A DNA stretch of 64,000 nucleotides from Acetothermia bacterium UBA7521 (GTDB taxonomy: Bacteria > Bipolaricaulota > Bipolaricaulia > Bipolaricaulales > Bipolaricaulaceae). Below the pieces are notes generated by a model. The model had not been told where the DNA came from. It worked only from the letters and a program-made list of their open reading frames with translations, and made no database searches. Position 1 is the stretch's first letter; the number at the start of each line of letters is the position of its first letter. The position numbers and the translations under genes are program-made. Shown here piece by piece: positions 16,327 through 24,701 of this stretch. The stretch lies in assembly GCA_002479455.1 (NCBI GenBank), contig DLNB01000028.1, positions 1-64,000 on the forward strand. Direction: 5' to 3'.

Positions 16327-17699
16327 ACAGCGAGGACCCGGACGAGGTTCGTCGTCCTTGGCTCGTGGAACGGGAACCCGGCGGTAAATACCACGCGGTC
16401 ACCACGGGCCACCACTCCGGCGCCCCGCGTCGCAGCGAGGGCCGTGGCGATGAGCTCCTCTCCATCCCGGGCCGAGGAGATCTCCAGGGGGACGACCCCC
16501 CACACGAGCCCCAACCGCCGCGCCACGTCGGCGTGGGGCGTGGCGGCCACGACGGGCACACAGGGGCGATGGGCAGCGACGAGGCGCGCCGTCCACCCCG
16601 ACGTGGTGGCGCAGACGATCGCCTGCGCCCCGACCTCGGCTGCGACGCGCCCGGCCGCGCTGGCGATCGCCGCCGACACTTCGCCCACGAGCTCGCGCCC
16701 CAGCCCCGAGACGCGGATCGAAACCTCGCCTTCTTCCGCCGCCCGCGCCGCCTGCGCCATCGCCCGCACCGCATCCACGGGGTGCTTCCCCGCCGCGGTT
16801 TCCTCGGAGAGCATCACCGCGTCGGCTCCATCCCACACCGCGTTGGCCACGTCGGCAACCTCGGCCCGGGTCGGGACCGGGGAGTCCACCATCGAGCGCA
16901 GCATCTGGGTGGCCACGATCACCGGCTTGGCTTGGGTGTTGCACAGGGCCACGAGCCTTTTCTGCACCTGAGGGACCTGGTAGAGGTCGATCTCCACCCC
17001 GAGGTCGCCGCGAGCGACCATCGCCCCGTCGGAGACGGCGAGGATCTCCTCCATCCGCCGCACCGATTCGGCCAGCTCGACCTTCGCCAGCACCCACGGC
17101 CCCTGCCCGGCAAGTCTCCGCGCCTCAGCGACATCTTTGGGGCACTGGACAAACGACAGGGCCACGCAGTCGAACCCCATTTCCGGAACCAGGGACAGGG
17201 ATTCCCGGTCGAACGGGGTGAGGGCGGGAAGGGACAGGGCGACCCCGGGGACGTTGACCCCCTTGCCACCCTGGAGAACGCCGCCGCGGATCACCCGGCA
17301 CCTCACGCCGCCGTTGGATGGACCGAGCACGGACAGCTCAAGCGTCCCATCGGCGAGGAGGATCTGCACGCCGCGGGGAAGGGAACCCACAACCTCGGGA
17401 TGGGTCACGGGAATACCCCCCTCGCCCACGACGACCTCGTCACCCCCACGAAGGTGGATGGGCTCCGCAAGCCCTTGCACCCGCACCTTGGGGCCGCGTG
17501 TATCGAGGAGAAGGCTCACGCCCCGTCCGGCGGCCGCCGCCGCACCGCGCGCGAGTCGAGCCAGGGCCGCATGGTCGTCGTGGTCGCCGTACGAGGTGTT
17601 GACGCGAACTACGTCCACCCCCGCGGCGATCATGTTCGCCAGGGTCTCCTCCTTCTCTGAGCTGGGGCCGATTGTGGCCACGATCTTCGTCCGCTTCAT
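16320..17699 (-). CDS. pyk: Pyruvate kinase
   Basis: This 459-residue protein converts phosphoenolpyruvate plus ADP to pyruvate plus ATP. Family landmarks are the N-terminal TKIVATIGPSS, LLLDTRGPKVRVQGL, the catalytic AKVELAESVRRMEEIL then DGAMVARGDLGVEI, and AVMLSEETAAGKHPVDAV. The C-terminal allosteric-fold domain is IVCATTSGWTARLVAAHRP. Two usually conserved spots differ: VVRVNTSYG replaces the common RLNFSHG, and KVEL replaces KIEN. ATG 17699 has no Shine-Dalgarno, and TAAGCT lies 10 bases upstream. It is divergent from rnpA. The low end of the family length range suggests a compact form. Confidence 0.9.
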   Translation of the reverse strand: MKRTKIVATIGPSSEKEETLANMIAAGVDVVRVNTSYGDHDDHAALARLARGAAAAAGRGVSLLLDTRGPKVRVQGLAEPIHLRGGDEVVVGEGGIPVTHPEVVGSLPRGVQILLADGTLELSVLGPSNGGVRCRVIRGGVLQGGKGVNVPGVALSLPALTPFDRESLSLVPEMGFDCVALSFVQCPKDVAEARRLAGQGPWVLAKVELAESVRRMEEILAVSDGAMVARGDLGVEIDLYQVPQVQKRLVALCNTQAKPVIVATQMLRSMVDSPVPTRAEVADVANAVWDGADAVMLSEETAAGKHPVDAVRAMAQAARAAEEGEVSIRVSGLGRELVGEVSAAIASAAGRVAAEVGAQAIVCATTSGWTARLVAAHRPCVPVVAATPHADVARRLGLVWGVVPLEISSARDGEELIATALAATRGAGVVARGDRVVFTAGFPFHEPRTTNLVRVLAVP

Positions 17700-17739
17700 G
17701 TGTGAAACCAGCTTAGCACGGGCCGTAGGCTCAAACCAG

Positions 17740-17768
17740 TTGATGCCGATCGGCGAACCGGTTATCTT
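17740..17768 (+). promoter_or_regulatory. Promoter of rnpA-greA, leaderless
   Basis: TTGATG (17740-17745) and TATCTT (17763-17768) are separated by 17 bases. Transcription would start at about 17775-17776, which is the A of the rnpA ATG. There is no Shine-Dalgarno. Confidence 0.6.
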
Positions 17769-17775
17769 TATGGCG

Positions 17776-18162
17776 ATGAGCCCAACCTTTGGGCGTGAGC
17801 ACCGCCTCCGCCAGCGGCGGGATGTCGCCCGGGTGTTTCAGCACGGTCAACGTCTGGAAGCTCCGCTGTTCTCGTTCCGGATCCTGCGCAAGGAGGAGCC
17901 CACGCCGCGACTCCTTGTGGTCGCCGGACGCCGCCTCGGGGGAGCGGTGACGCGGAACCGCGTGAAGCGGGCGGTGCGCGAAGGATTCCGTTTGAACAAG
18001 GACGCGTTTGCCCACCTGGACGCGGTGATCATCCCCCGCCCGACGGTGGCCGGCCTGCGACCACAGGCATTGAGCGAACGGCTGATCGAGGAATTCCGGG
18101 AGGTGAGCCATGGCCAGAGAAACCCTCCTCACAAAAGAGGGCTACGAACAGAAAAAAGCTGA
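17776..18162 (+). CDS. rnpA: Ribonuclease P protein component
   Basis: The 128-residue basic protein binds RNase P RNA and helps process tRNA 5' ends. It shows the RnpA pattern FGREHRLRQRRDVARVFQHG, then TPRLLVVAGRRLGGAVTRNR with the following VKRAVREGFR, the RNR motif that contacts the RNA. ATG 17770 is an alternative start two codons earlier. Its reading frame continues 53 bases into greA, an unusually long overlap, so the last 17 or so residues (HGQRNPPHKRGLRTEKS) are non-family sequence. It is not next to rpmH, yidD or yidC, the usual neighbours. Confidence 0.88.
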   Translation: MSPTFGREHRLRQRRDVARVFQHGQRLEAPLFSFRILRKEEPTPRLLVVAGRRLGGAVTRNRVKRAVREGFRLNKDAFAHLDAVIIPRPTVAGLRPQALSERLIEEFREVSHGQRNPPHKRGLRTEKS

Positions 18163-18592
18163 GCTCGAGCGGCTCGAGTACCGACTGTACCAGGAGATCC
18201 CGCAACGCCTGAAGGATGCGAAGGACCACGGTGGAGGCGACGTGCGGGAAAACCGGGAGTACCTGTACCTGAAACAGGAACAGGACATGATCGAGGCCGA
18301 GGCCCGCGCCCTGCGCGAGCTTCTGGAAACAGCCCGGGTCATGACGGAAGAGGACTTCCGCACCGACGAGGTCGGGATTGGTTCCCAGGCCATTCTGGAG
18401 GATATCGAAACCGGCGAGGTGCAAACCTATACCCTCGTTCCCCCCGCCGAGGTAGACCTTCTCCAGAACCGGATCGGCGTGGATTCGCCCGTGGGCCAGG
18501 CTCTCCAAACGTACTCTAAAGGGAAGACGATCACAGTTCAGACCCAACGAAAGAAGATCAAGTACAAGATCCTGGGCATCGAGCGCCGCTGA
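18110..18592 (+). CDS. greA: Transcription elongation factor GreA
   Basis: This 160-residue factor rescues backtracked RNA polymerase by stimulating transcript cleavage. The N-terminal coiled coil includes LTKEGYEQKKAELERLEYRL. Its acidic tip, GDVRENREYLYLKQEQ, keeps the Asp and Glu that coordinate the catalytic Mg. The C-terminal FKBP-like domain has VGIGSQAILEDIETGEVQTY and the late IGVDSPVGQAL. The start ATG follows GGGAGGTGAGCC, inside the end of rnpA, so the two are coupled. Confidence 0.93.
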   Translation: MARETLLTKEGYEQKKAELERLEYRLYQEIPQRLKDAKDHGGGDVRENREYLYLKQEQDMIEAEARALRELLETARVMTEEDFRTDEVGIGSQAILEDIETGEVQTYTLVPPAEVDLLQNRIGVDSPVGQALQTYSKGKTITVQTQRKKIKYKILGIERR

Positions 18593-18630
18593 CCGTGATC
18601 GCCCCATGCGAACACCTCCCATGAGTCGCG

Positions 18631-18649
18631 CCCCACGGACGCAGTGGGG
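18631..18649 (+). other. Short hairpin before lysS
   Basis: CCCCAC and GTGGGG form a 6-base stem with a 7-base loop between greA and lysS. It is followed only by GTTTG, so it is at best a weak terminator or attenuator. Confidence 0.25.
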
Positions 18650-18666
18650 GTTTGAAGGAGGATCGC

Positions 18667-20133
18667 GTGGCTGAGGCCGATCTTCTCGCCTCACGCCGCG
18701 AGAAGCTCCTCCGCCTCCGCAGCCAGGGGATTGTGCCGTACCCTTACGGCTACAGTCGCACCCACACCGCCGAGGAAGTGCGGGCGGCGTTCGGTGCCCT
18801 CGGCCCCAACAGCCGCAGCGGTGGCCACGTCTGTCTCGCCGGACGGCTGGTCGCCATGCGCCGAATGGGCAAGGCCGCGTTTGCCAACCTTCTCGATCGT
18901 TCGGGACGGATCCAGCTCTACCTGTCGACGAATGGGCTCGGTTCGGACGCCTACGCCCAGTTCGCCGACCTCGACCTCGGGGACATCGTGGGTGTGGCTG
19001 GGGAGCCGTTCACCACGAAGACCGGGGAGCTGACCGTAGATGTGCAAGAGTTCACCCTTCTTGCTAAGTCGCTGCGGCCTCTCCCGGAGAAGTGGCACGG
19101 GCTGAAGGACGTCGAGACGCGGTACCGACAACGGGCCCTCGACTTCATCTCCAACGAGGCTGCCCGGCGAGCGATCGCGGTGCGGGCGACCACGCTCCGC
19201 GCCTGCCGCTTGTACCTCGACCGGCAGGGCTTCTTGGAGGTGGAAACCCCGATCCTCCAGCCCATCTACGGGGGGGCCACGGCCCGGCCGTTCGTGACCC
19301 ACCACAACGTGCTCGACCGCGACCTGTACCTGCGGGTGGCGCCCGAACTCTACCTGAAACGGCTCCTCGTGGGCGGCCTGGAGAAGGTGTACGAGATCGG
19401 CCGCAACTTCCGCAACGAGGGCATTTCCTCGATGCACAACCCGGAGTTCACCGCACTCGAGGCGTACGAGGCGTTCGGGGACTACGAGCGGGCGATGGAG
19501 TTGGCAGAGGGGATCGTCGAAGCGTGCGCGCTCGCCGTGGCCGGGACCACCCGCCTCCCATACCAGGGGCGCGAGGTGGACGTCACCCGACCCTGGCGCC
19601 GAGCCGCACTCCTCGACCTCGTGGCCGAAGGGAGCGGTTGCGACGTGGAGAAACCCCTCCCGGACCTCGTGGCAGAGATCGAACGCCGAGGGCTCCCCCT
19701 CCCGCCTCCCCTCCGCAAGGGACCGAAGGGGAAGGTGATCGAACACCTGCTGGAAACATGCGTCCAGGACTCGTTGTGGAACCCGACGTTCGTCGTCGAC
19801 TTCCCGCTCGACATCTCGCCGCTGGCCAAGAGGAAGAGAGGCCGGGACGACCTCGTGGAGCGGTTCGAGCTGTACATGGCCGGCCGAGAGGTGGCGAACG
19901 CCTTCTCAGAGCTCAACGACCCGGACGATCAACGGGAGAGGTTCGCGATGCAGGAGGGGCTGCGGGCAGCGGGCGACGACGAGGCGCAACCGCTGGACGA
20001 GGACTTCCTGCGGGATCTCGAGCTCGGGATGCCGCCCGCGGCGGGGATCGGGTTCGGGCTGGACCGGCTGGTGATGGTGCTCGCCGACATGTCCTCGATC
20101 CGGGAGGTGCTGGCGTTCCCGCCCCTGCGATGA
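18667..20133 (+). CDS. lysS: Lysine--tRNA ligase, class II
   Basis: This 488-residue synthetase charges tRNA-Lys. The N-terminal OB anticodon domain spans about residues 55-145, from HVCLAGRLVAMRRMGKAAFA. Class II motif 1 surrounds FLEVETPILQPIYGGATARP. Motif 2 is GRNFRNEGISSMHNPEFTAL. Motif 3 is AAGIGFGLDRLVMVLADMSS. I set GTG 18667 as the start because GAAGGAGG lies 6 bases upstream. Both tRNA-Lys isoacceptors lie 6 kb downstream. The stop overlaps the start of the PAP2 gene (ATGA). Confidence 0.93.
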   Translation: MAEADLLASRREKLLRLRSQGIVPYPYGYSRTHTAEEVRAAFGALGPNSRSGGHVCLAGRLVAMRRMGKAAFANLLDRSGRIQLYLSTNGLGSDAYAQFADLDLGDIVGVAGEPFTTKTGELTVDVQEFTLLAKSLRPLPEKWHGLKDVETRYRQRALDFISNEAARRAIAVRATTLRACRLYLDRQGFLEVETPILQPIYGGATARPFVTHHNVLDRDLYLRVAPELYLKRLLVGGLEKVYEIGRNFRNEGISSMHNPEFTALEAYEAFGDYERAMELAEGIVEACALAVAGTTRLPYQGREVDVTRPWRRAALLDLVAEGSGCDVEKPLPDLVAEIERRGLPLPPPLRKGPKGKVIEHLLETCVQDSLWNPTFVVDFPLDISPLAKRKRGRDDLVERFELYMAGREVANAFSELNDPDDQRERFAMQEGLRAAGDDEAQPLDEDFLRDLELGMPPAAGIGFGLDRLVMVLADMSSIREVLAFPPLR

Positions 20134-20720
20134 TGGCTGCCCACGCGCTCGCGTTCGCCTTCGGTCGCATCGGTCGGGCCCTCGATCGGTGGGTGGATCG
20201 GCTGTGGGCGTGGGACGAGGAGATGATGGACGCGGTGAGTTCGGCGCGGTCCCTCCAACGCCTTGACGCCGTGCTCGTGTCCGCCACCTATCTCGGGTAC
20301 GGGTACCTGTGGGCCGCGGTCGCCTTGGCCCTCATCGCCTTCGGTACCAAGGCTGACCACGCTGCGGTGCTCATCGGCCTGGGGTTGATCATCGTCGCGG
20401 TGTTTCTCTCCCAAACGATGAAGTCCATCACAGGCCGACCACGTCCGCAGTTCCATCGCCGCGGCTTCCATCACCAGTTTCTGAGCAGCTCGTCGTTTCC
20501 GTCCAACCACACCACGGCGGCGTTCGCGATGGGGTACGTGGTGCTGAGGTTGTTCCCGTGGTGGCCGAACATCGTGGTCATCTACACGATGGCGGCGCTG
20601 ATCGGCTTGTCGCGGGTGTACCTGCGGGAGCACTTCCCGCTCGACGTTCTGGGGGGGGCGGCGCTGGGGACGTGGGTGTCCCACGGGCTCCTGCCCCTGT
20701 TCGCTCGGCTCGTGCAGTGA
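20130..20720 (+). CDS. PAP2-family membrane phosphatase
   Basis: This 196-residue integral membrane protein has the three phosphatase motifs: KSITGRPRP (KX6RP), SFPSNHTTAAF (PSxH) and SRVYLREHFPLDVLGG (SRX5HX3D). Hydrophobic helices surround them. PAP2 enzymes hydrolyse phosphatidic acid, undecaprenyl pyrophosphate or similar lipid phosphates at the membrane, and the substrate is not certain. It overlaps lysS by four bases (ATGA). An in-frame ATG at 20133 is an equal alternative start. Confidence 0.86.
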   Translation: MMAAHALAFAFGRIGRALDRWVDRLWAWDEEMMDAVSSARSLQRLDAVLVSATYLGYGYLWAAVALALIAFGTKADHAAVLIGLGLIIVAVFLSQTMKSITGRPRPQFHRRGFHHQFLSSSSFPSNHTTAAFAMGYVVLRLFPWWPNIVVIYTMAALIGLSRVYLREHFPLDVLGGAALGTWVSHGLLPLFARLVQ

Positions 20721-20737
20721 CCCAAGGGAGGGATGGC

Positions 20738-21964
20738 ATGAACCCGTTGTTTGCGGAGCGTACAAAAGCGGCGCGCCGGTCGGTGATTCGGGAGCTTCTG
20801 AAGCTCACCGAGCAGCCGAACATCATCTCGTTCGCGGGCGGACTCCCCGATCCGGACACGTTCCCGCGGGAGTTCCTGGCCCAGGTCGCCGCGGACGAGA
20901 TCCGGAACAACCCCGGCAAGACCCTTCAGTACACGACCACGGAGGGCAAGCTTCCCCTACGGGAGCCTCTGTCACGGTGGTTCGCCGAGGACGGGATGGA
21001 GTTCCCTCCCGATCACATCGTCATCACGAGCGCCTCGCAACAAGGCCTGGATCTCGTCGCCAAGGTATTCCTCGACCCAGGAGACGTCGTTCTGGTTGGA
21101 CTCCCCACGTACATCGGGGCGATCCAAGCGTTTCAGGCGATGCAAGCCAAGCTCGTCGGCGTGCCGCTGGAGGACGACGGGATGGATCTCCACGCGCTGT
21201 CGGACGCCATCACCACCGCGCGCCTCGCTGGACAGATCCCCAAGTTCATCTACGTCGTCCCCGACTTCCAGAACCCGTCGGGGATCACCTGGTCGGAGGA
21301 GAAGCGGCGCGGATTGCTCGAGATCGCCAGTCGGGAGGACCTGGTGGTTGTCGAGGACATGCCGTACCGGAAGCTGCGCTACGTCGGGAAACCGGTGCCA
21401 CCGGTCGCGTCTCTCGACGAAGAGGGACGGGTGGTCGTCCTGTTCACCTTCTCCAAGACCCTTGCCGCTGGCCTGCGCCTGGGAGCGCTGGCGGGACCCA
21501 AGGAGATCGTGGAGAAGGTTGTGACGATGAAGCAGGCCACCGACCTCTGCACGTCCTCTCTCACCCAGCGGCTGGCCGTTCGCTTCTTCCAAGAGTACGA
21601 CGTGGAGGGCCACATGCGCACGATCTGCGCCCACTACCGGAAGAAGCGGGACGCGATGCTCTCCGCCCTCGAGCGGTACATGCCCAAGGACGAGGGGATT
21701 TCGTGGACGAAGCCCGAAGGCGGCTTGTTCCTCTGGGTGCGGTTCCCGGAGCATCTGGACACAGAACAGATGCTTCCCCGCGCGATCGAGCACAAGGTGG
21801 CGTACGTGATCGGGGCGCCGTTCTTCGTGGACGGCAAGGGCCACAACACGATGCGGCTTTCGTTCTCGAGCGCCACCACCGAGCAGCTGGAAGAGGGTAT
21901 CCGCAGGCTGGGCCAGGTGGTCGAGGAGGAACTGGCAAGCCTCCGCTCCCCGCAGCGCGTGTAG
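20738..21964 (+). CDS. PLP-dependent aminotransferase (LysN/ARO8-like, class I)
   Basis: This 408-residue fold-type I aminotransferase belongs to the 2-aminoadipate/aromatic aminotransferase group. It shows IISFAGGLPDPDTFPREFL near the N-terminus, LQYTTTEGKLPLREPLSRW, and YVVPDFQNPSGITWSEEKR with the cofactor Asn/Pro region. VEDMPYRKLRY provides the conserved Asp and Tyr. The PLP lysine sits in LFTFSKTLAAGLRLGAL. LysN-type members transaminate 2-aminoadipate, kynurenine or aromatic and branched amino acids, so specificity cannot be assigned. ATG 20738 follows AAGGGAGGG. It ends convergently with the DUF488 gene. Confidence 0.88.
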   Translation: MNPLFAERTKAARRSVIRELLKLTEQPNIISFAGGLPDPDTFPREFLAQVAADEIRNNPGKTLQYTTTEGKLPLREPLSRWFAEDGMEFPPDHIVITSASQQGLDLVAKVFLDPGDVVLVGLPTYIGAIQAFQAMQAKLVGVPLEDDGMDLHALSDAITTARLAGQIPKFIYVVPDFQNPSGITWSEEKRRGLLEIASREDLVVVEDMPYRKLRYVGKPVPPVASLDEEGRVVVLFTFSKTLAAGLRLGALAGPKEIVEKVVTMKQATDLCTSSLTQRLAVRFFQEYDVEGHMRTICAHYRKKRDAMLSALERYMPKDEGISWTKPEGGLFLWVRFPEHLDTEQMLPRAIEHKVAYVIGAPFFVDGKGHNTMRLSFSSATTEQLEEGIRRLGQVVEEELASLRSPQRV

Positions 21965-22023
21965 GCCCCCCAGTTGGAGCGAGACGAAGCCAGTTAGCCG
22001 GATACCCGTCCGGGCCTCCTGGC

Positions 22024-22482
22024 TCAGATCAGAGGAGCTTGAGCCCTCTCTTCTTGGGTGCTGCCACCGCCGGCCCCGTCTGCCCGAAAGGGCGCCGGGT
22101 CCACAACTGCGCCGAACTCCTCTTCGGCCATCTGAAGCAGCAACGTGCGATGGCAAGGCTTGTCGTCTCCTTCATAGCAGATCAGGAAGATGTCGCGCTC
22201 CCTGGCACGGCTCGCGAGTTCCTTCAGCCGCGCGAGTGCCCGGGGGTCTCCCTTGATCTGGGCTCGAAAACGCCTCTCGTAATCACTCTTCTCCCACGCA
22301 TAGTGCACAACGCTTTCGTAACCGCAGCCGCGAGCGAAGTGTTTCTTATGCTTGTTGAAGTCGTTGAGAAGCGTCTCGGTTGGGGCAAGCTCATCGTTGC
22401 CTCGACCGCGCATCACAAGCACTACCTCGGTCTCGGCGGGCAACTTGCTTTTCATGCTGAGATAGGTCTGCCTCAAAGCCAT
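22024..22482 (-). CDS. DUF488-family protein
   Basis: This 152-residue protein shows the DUF488 pattern. It has an N-terminal AETEVVLVMRGRG strand and a middle helix-rich region. The conserved C-terminal motif is IFLICYEGDDKPCHRTLLL, with Cys, Glu and the CHR triad. DUF488 proteins are uncharacterised. Their conserved Cys/His have prompted suggestions of nucleotide or nucleic-acid processing. The start overlaps the end of the upstream dual-OB gene by 10 bases, so the pair is one operon. The tail after EEFGAVVDP is Gly/Ala-rich and disordered. GC content is visibly lower than in flanking genes. Confidence 0.75.
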   Translation of the reverse strand: MALRQTYLSMKSKLPAETEVVLVMRGRGNDELAPTETLLNDFNKHKKHFARGCGYESVVHYAWEKSDYERRFRAQIKGDPRALARLKELASRARERDIFLICYEGDDKPCHRTLLLQMAEEEFGAVVDPAPFRADGAGGGSTQEERAQAPLI

Positions 22483-23198
22483 ATCTCCACCTCGTTAACC
22501 ACGTGCACACCAGCGACAATCAGCCAGTAGTACTCCTCGTATAGGGCTGAGAGGCTCACCACCGAGTACAGGCGTGCGTCAGGAAGGCTCTGTCTCAGCA
22601 GATCTTCGTTCACACTCCACCCTGGCCAGCGTGCTCGTGCAAACTCCAACCACCGGGGGCACGTGCACTTGGGCCCCGCTGAGCCAACAGCTACGCGCTC
22701 CTCCTGCAGGGTCGAGCGCTCCCCTCTGGTGTGGCGTGTACCCGGAATCGTTGAGGTGAAAAGAAACCTCGCCCCATCCACTCTGTCCTCTCGATAGGAG
22801 AAGGAATCTGGTCTTACAACGAACAGCGACCTGTTGCCACCTTTGAGCTCTGTCGCCAAGTCGGAACTGCAAGCCTTCTCTAAGATCTGCAGCTTATCAG
22901 CTGACGAAACAGGCCCACTCCCACGGCCGATCTCCACAAGGGGCCGATCCTCTGCGTGGTAGCCTAACGGATCTTCATCGGGATTGCGGGGCTGTGAACT
23001 CCCCAGAACCAATTGGTGTATGTGATTCGGCTTGAACTGAGCTGCCTGATCTGCAAACACGCACCTGTACCCGCGGACCACGGGGCGAACCCAGGAGCCG
23101 GTGTTGACGTCAAGGCCGGCAACACAGTGGGCTTCACTCTGCATGACAGCGATCGCGAGAGGAAGGAAGCTTACCCGCTGAACTCGATCGTAACCCAA
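22473..23198 (-). CDS. Dual-OB-like protein paired with DUF488
   Basis: This 241-residue protein looks rich in beta strands. The N-terminal part (VAGLDVNTGSWVRPVVRGYR) resembles the dual OB-fold domain that co-occurs with DUF488 genes, where one domain appears to bind nucleic acid or nucleotide. A SYREDRVDGARFLF strand pair and a lone CTCPRWLEFAR Cys pair follow. The TTG at 23198 is supported by GGAGGAGAGG upstream. It overlaps DUF488 by 10 bases. No catalytic motif is clear. The family name rests on pattern recall and should be checked by profile search. Confidence 0.55.
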   Translation of the reverse strand: MGYDRVQRVSFLPLAIAVMQSEAHCVAGLDVNTGSWVRPVVRGYRCVFADQAAQFKPNHIHQLVLGSSQPRNPDEDPLGYHAEDRPLVEIGRGSGPVSSADKLQILEKACSSDLATELKGGNRSLFVVRPDSFSYREDRVDGARFLFTSTIPGTRHTRGERSTLQEERVAVGSAGPKCTCPRWLEFARARWPGWSVNEDLLRQSLPDARLYSVVSLSALYEEYYWLIVAGVHVVNEVEIWL

Positions 23199-23224
23199 CG
23201 TCCTCTCCTCCAGGCAAGGCCGCG

Positions 23225-24328
23225 TTAGACGACGGCCTGTTCAGTTTCCTTGTCGAAGATGTGCAGCCGCTCCATCATCGCCACGAACGTGACTTCCTGT
23301 CGGGGCTGGATGGAAAGATGGGGGTCGAGCTTGGCCACGATCTCGTCTCCGGCGCAGTCGGCGTACACGATGAGCTCGTCGCCGAGGGGCTCGCGCACCC
23401 GCACCTTGCTCGTGAACACGTGCCCAGGCCGCTCCTCCCGCACCATCTCCGGAGTGCGAACGTCCTCCGGCCGCAGACCAAACACCACGTCTCTGCCCGC
23501 GTAGCTCCGCAGCTCAGCCGACGCTCTATCTTCCGGGACGACGAGGTTGAACCCTTTGCCCTGGACGTGGAGCCGTCCATTCTCGGAGACGAGGCGCGCG
23601 TCGAGGAAGTTCATCGGCGGGGAACCGATGAACCCGGCCACGAACATGTTCGCCGGGCGGTCGTAGATCGTCTGCGGGTCGTCGTACTGCATCACCACGC
23701 CGTCCTTCATCACCGCCACCCGCTGTCCCAGGGTCATCGCCTCGACCTGGTCGTGGGTCACGTACACGGTGGTCGTCTTCAAGCGGAGGTGGAGCTCGGC
23801 CAACTCGGCCCTCATCCGCACGCGGAGCTTGGCGTCGAGGTTGGAGAGGGGCTCGTCGAACAGGAACACCTTCGGGTCGCGGACGATGGCCCGCCCGAGG
23901 GCCACCCGCTGCCTCTGCCCGCCGGAGAGCTCGCGCGGCTTGGACTTGAGCTTCTCTGTGATCCCGAGGAGCTCGGCGGCATCGCGAACCCGCTGCTCGA
24001 TCTCCTTCTTCGGAATCTTCCGAAGCTTCAGCCCGAACGCCATGTTGTTGTACACGTCCATGTGCGGGTACAGGGCGTAGTTCTGGAAGACCATGGCGAT
24101 GTCGCGGTCTTTGGGCGGGACGTCGTTCACGCGGCGCTCGCCGATGAAGATGTCACCACCGGTGGCATCTTCAAGGCCGGCCACCATGCGCAGACTGGTC
24201 GTCTTCCCACATCCTGACGGCCCCACGAGCACGACGAACTCTCCGTCGCGGACCTCGAGGGTCACCCGATCCACCGCCGTGAAGTTCCCGAACTTCTTTG
24301 TGACCTCGCTCAGCCGAACCTCTGCCAT
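23225..24328 (-). CDS. msmX: Carbohydrate ABC transporter ATPase (MsmX/UgpC/MalK type)
   Basis: This 367-residue ATPase has Walker A VGPSGCGKTTSLRM, Q-loop AMVFQNYALYPHM, signature ELSGGQRQRVALGRAI, Walker B VFLFDEPLSNLDAKLR and H-loop YVTHDQVEAM. The C-terminal MalK-type OB/TOBE regulatory domain spans about residues 235-360 (VFGLRPEDVRTPE). Enzymes of this kind often serve several sugar importers. The only sugar permease pair in the window is at 59.4-61.2 kb and has no ATPase gene of its own, so this is its likely partner. ATG 24328 follows GGAGG. It is transcribed alone. Confidence 0.9.
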   Translation of the reverse strand: MAEVRLSEVTKKFGNFTAVDRVTLEVRDGEFVVLVGPSGCGKTTSLRMVAGLEDATGGDIFIGERRVNDVPPKDRDIAMVFQNYALYPHMDVYNNMAFGLKLRKIPKKEIEQRVRDAAELLGITEKLKSKPRELSGGQRQRVALGRAIVRDPKVFLFDEPLSNLDAKLRVRMRAELAELHLRLKTTTVYVTHDQVEAMTLGQRVAVMKDGVVMQYDDPQTIYDRPANMFVAGFIGSPPMNFLDARLVSENGRLHVQGKGFNLVVPEDRASAELRSYAGRDVVFGLRPEDVRTPEMVREERPGHVFTSKVRVREPLGDELIVYADCAGDEIVAKLDPHLSIQPRQEVTFVAMMERLHIFDKETEQAVV

Positions 24329-24403
24329 ACCCGACCTCCTCGTGCCCTTCTTTCAGCGCGAAGCACGTCCAGCATAGCCATCCCGGACGCTTGGCGCAAC
24401 AGA

Positions 24404-24682
24404 TCACCCCCCGCTGATCGGGGGGAAGAACGTGAGCGTATCGCCGAGGGCGAGAGGCGTAGCGAGTCCCTGGAGGTGGGCCACGTTGCGCCCGTTTACG
24501 AACACATGGAGGTGATCCCGCAGCACCTCGCCCACAAAGAGAAGATCCCGCAGGACGGTCTTCTGGTCAGCCAATCTCTGCAGCGCCTTACCGCAGTCTG
24601 TACCCTCCGGGAGGTCGAGCTCAAGGCGCTCTACCCCTGAGGCCGCGCGAAACTCCCCGAACAGCTTGACGGTGACCCGCAC
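24404..24682 (-). CDS. MoaD/ThiS-family ubiquitin-like sulfur carrier
   Basis: The 92-residue beta-grasp protein begins VRVTVKLFGEFRAASG and ends in LTFFPPISGG, the C-terminal Gly-Gly that is adenylated and thiocarboxylated in MoaD. VFVNGRNVAHLQGLATPLAL is the conserved middle. In the archaeal-type branch it supplies sulfur to the tungsto/molybdopterin cofactor, which the two AOR-family enzymes in this window would need. No moaE or moeB gene is nearby. I chose GTG 24682, since the longer upstream frame is Arg/Gly-rich antisense-like sequence. It follows rarA by 19 bases on the same strand. Confidence 0.82.
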   Translation of the reverse strand: MRVTVKLFGEFRAASGVERLELDLPEGTDCGKALQRLADQKTVLRDLLFVGEVLRDHLHVFVNGRNVAHLQGLATPLALGDTLTFFPPISGG

Positions 24683-24701
24683 GGCCTGAGTATAGGCGAA
24701 C

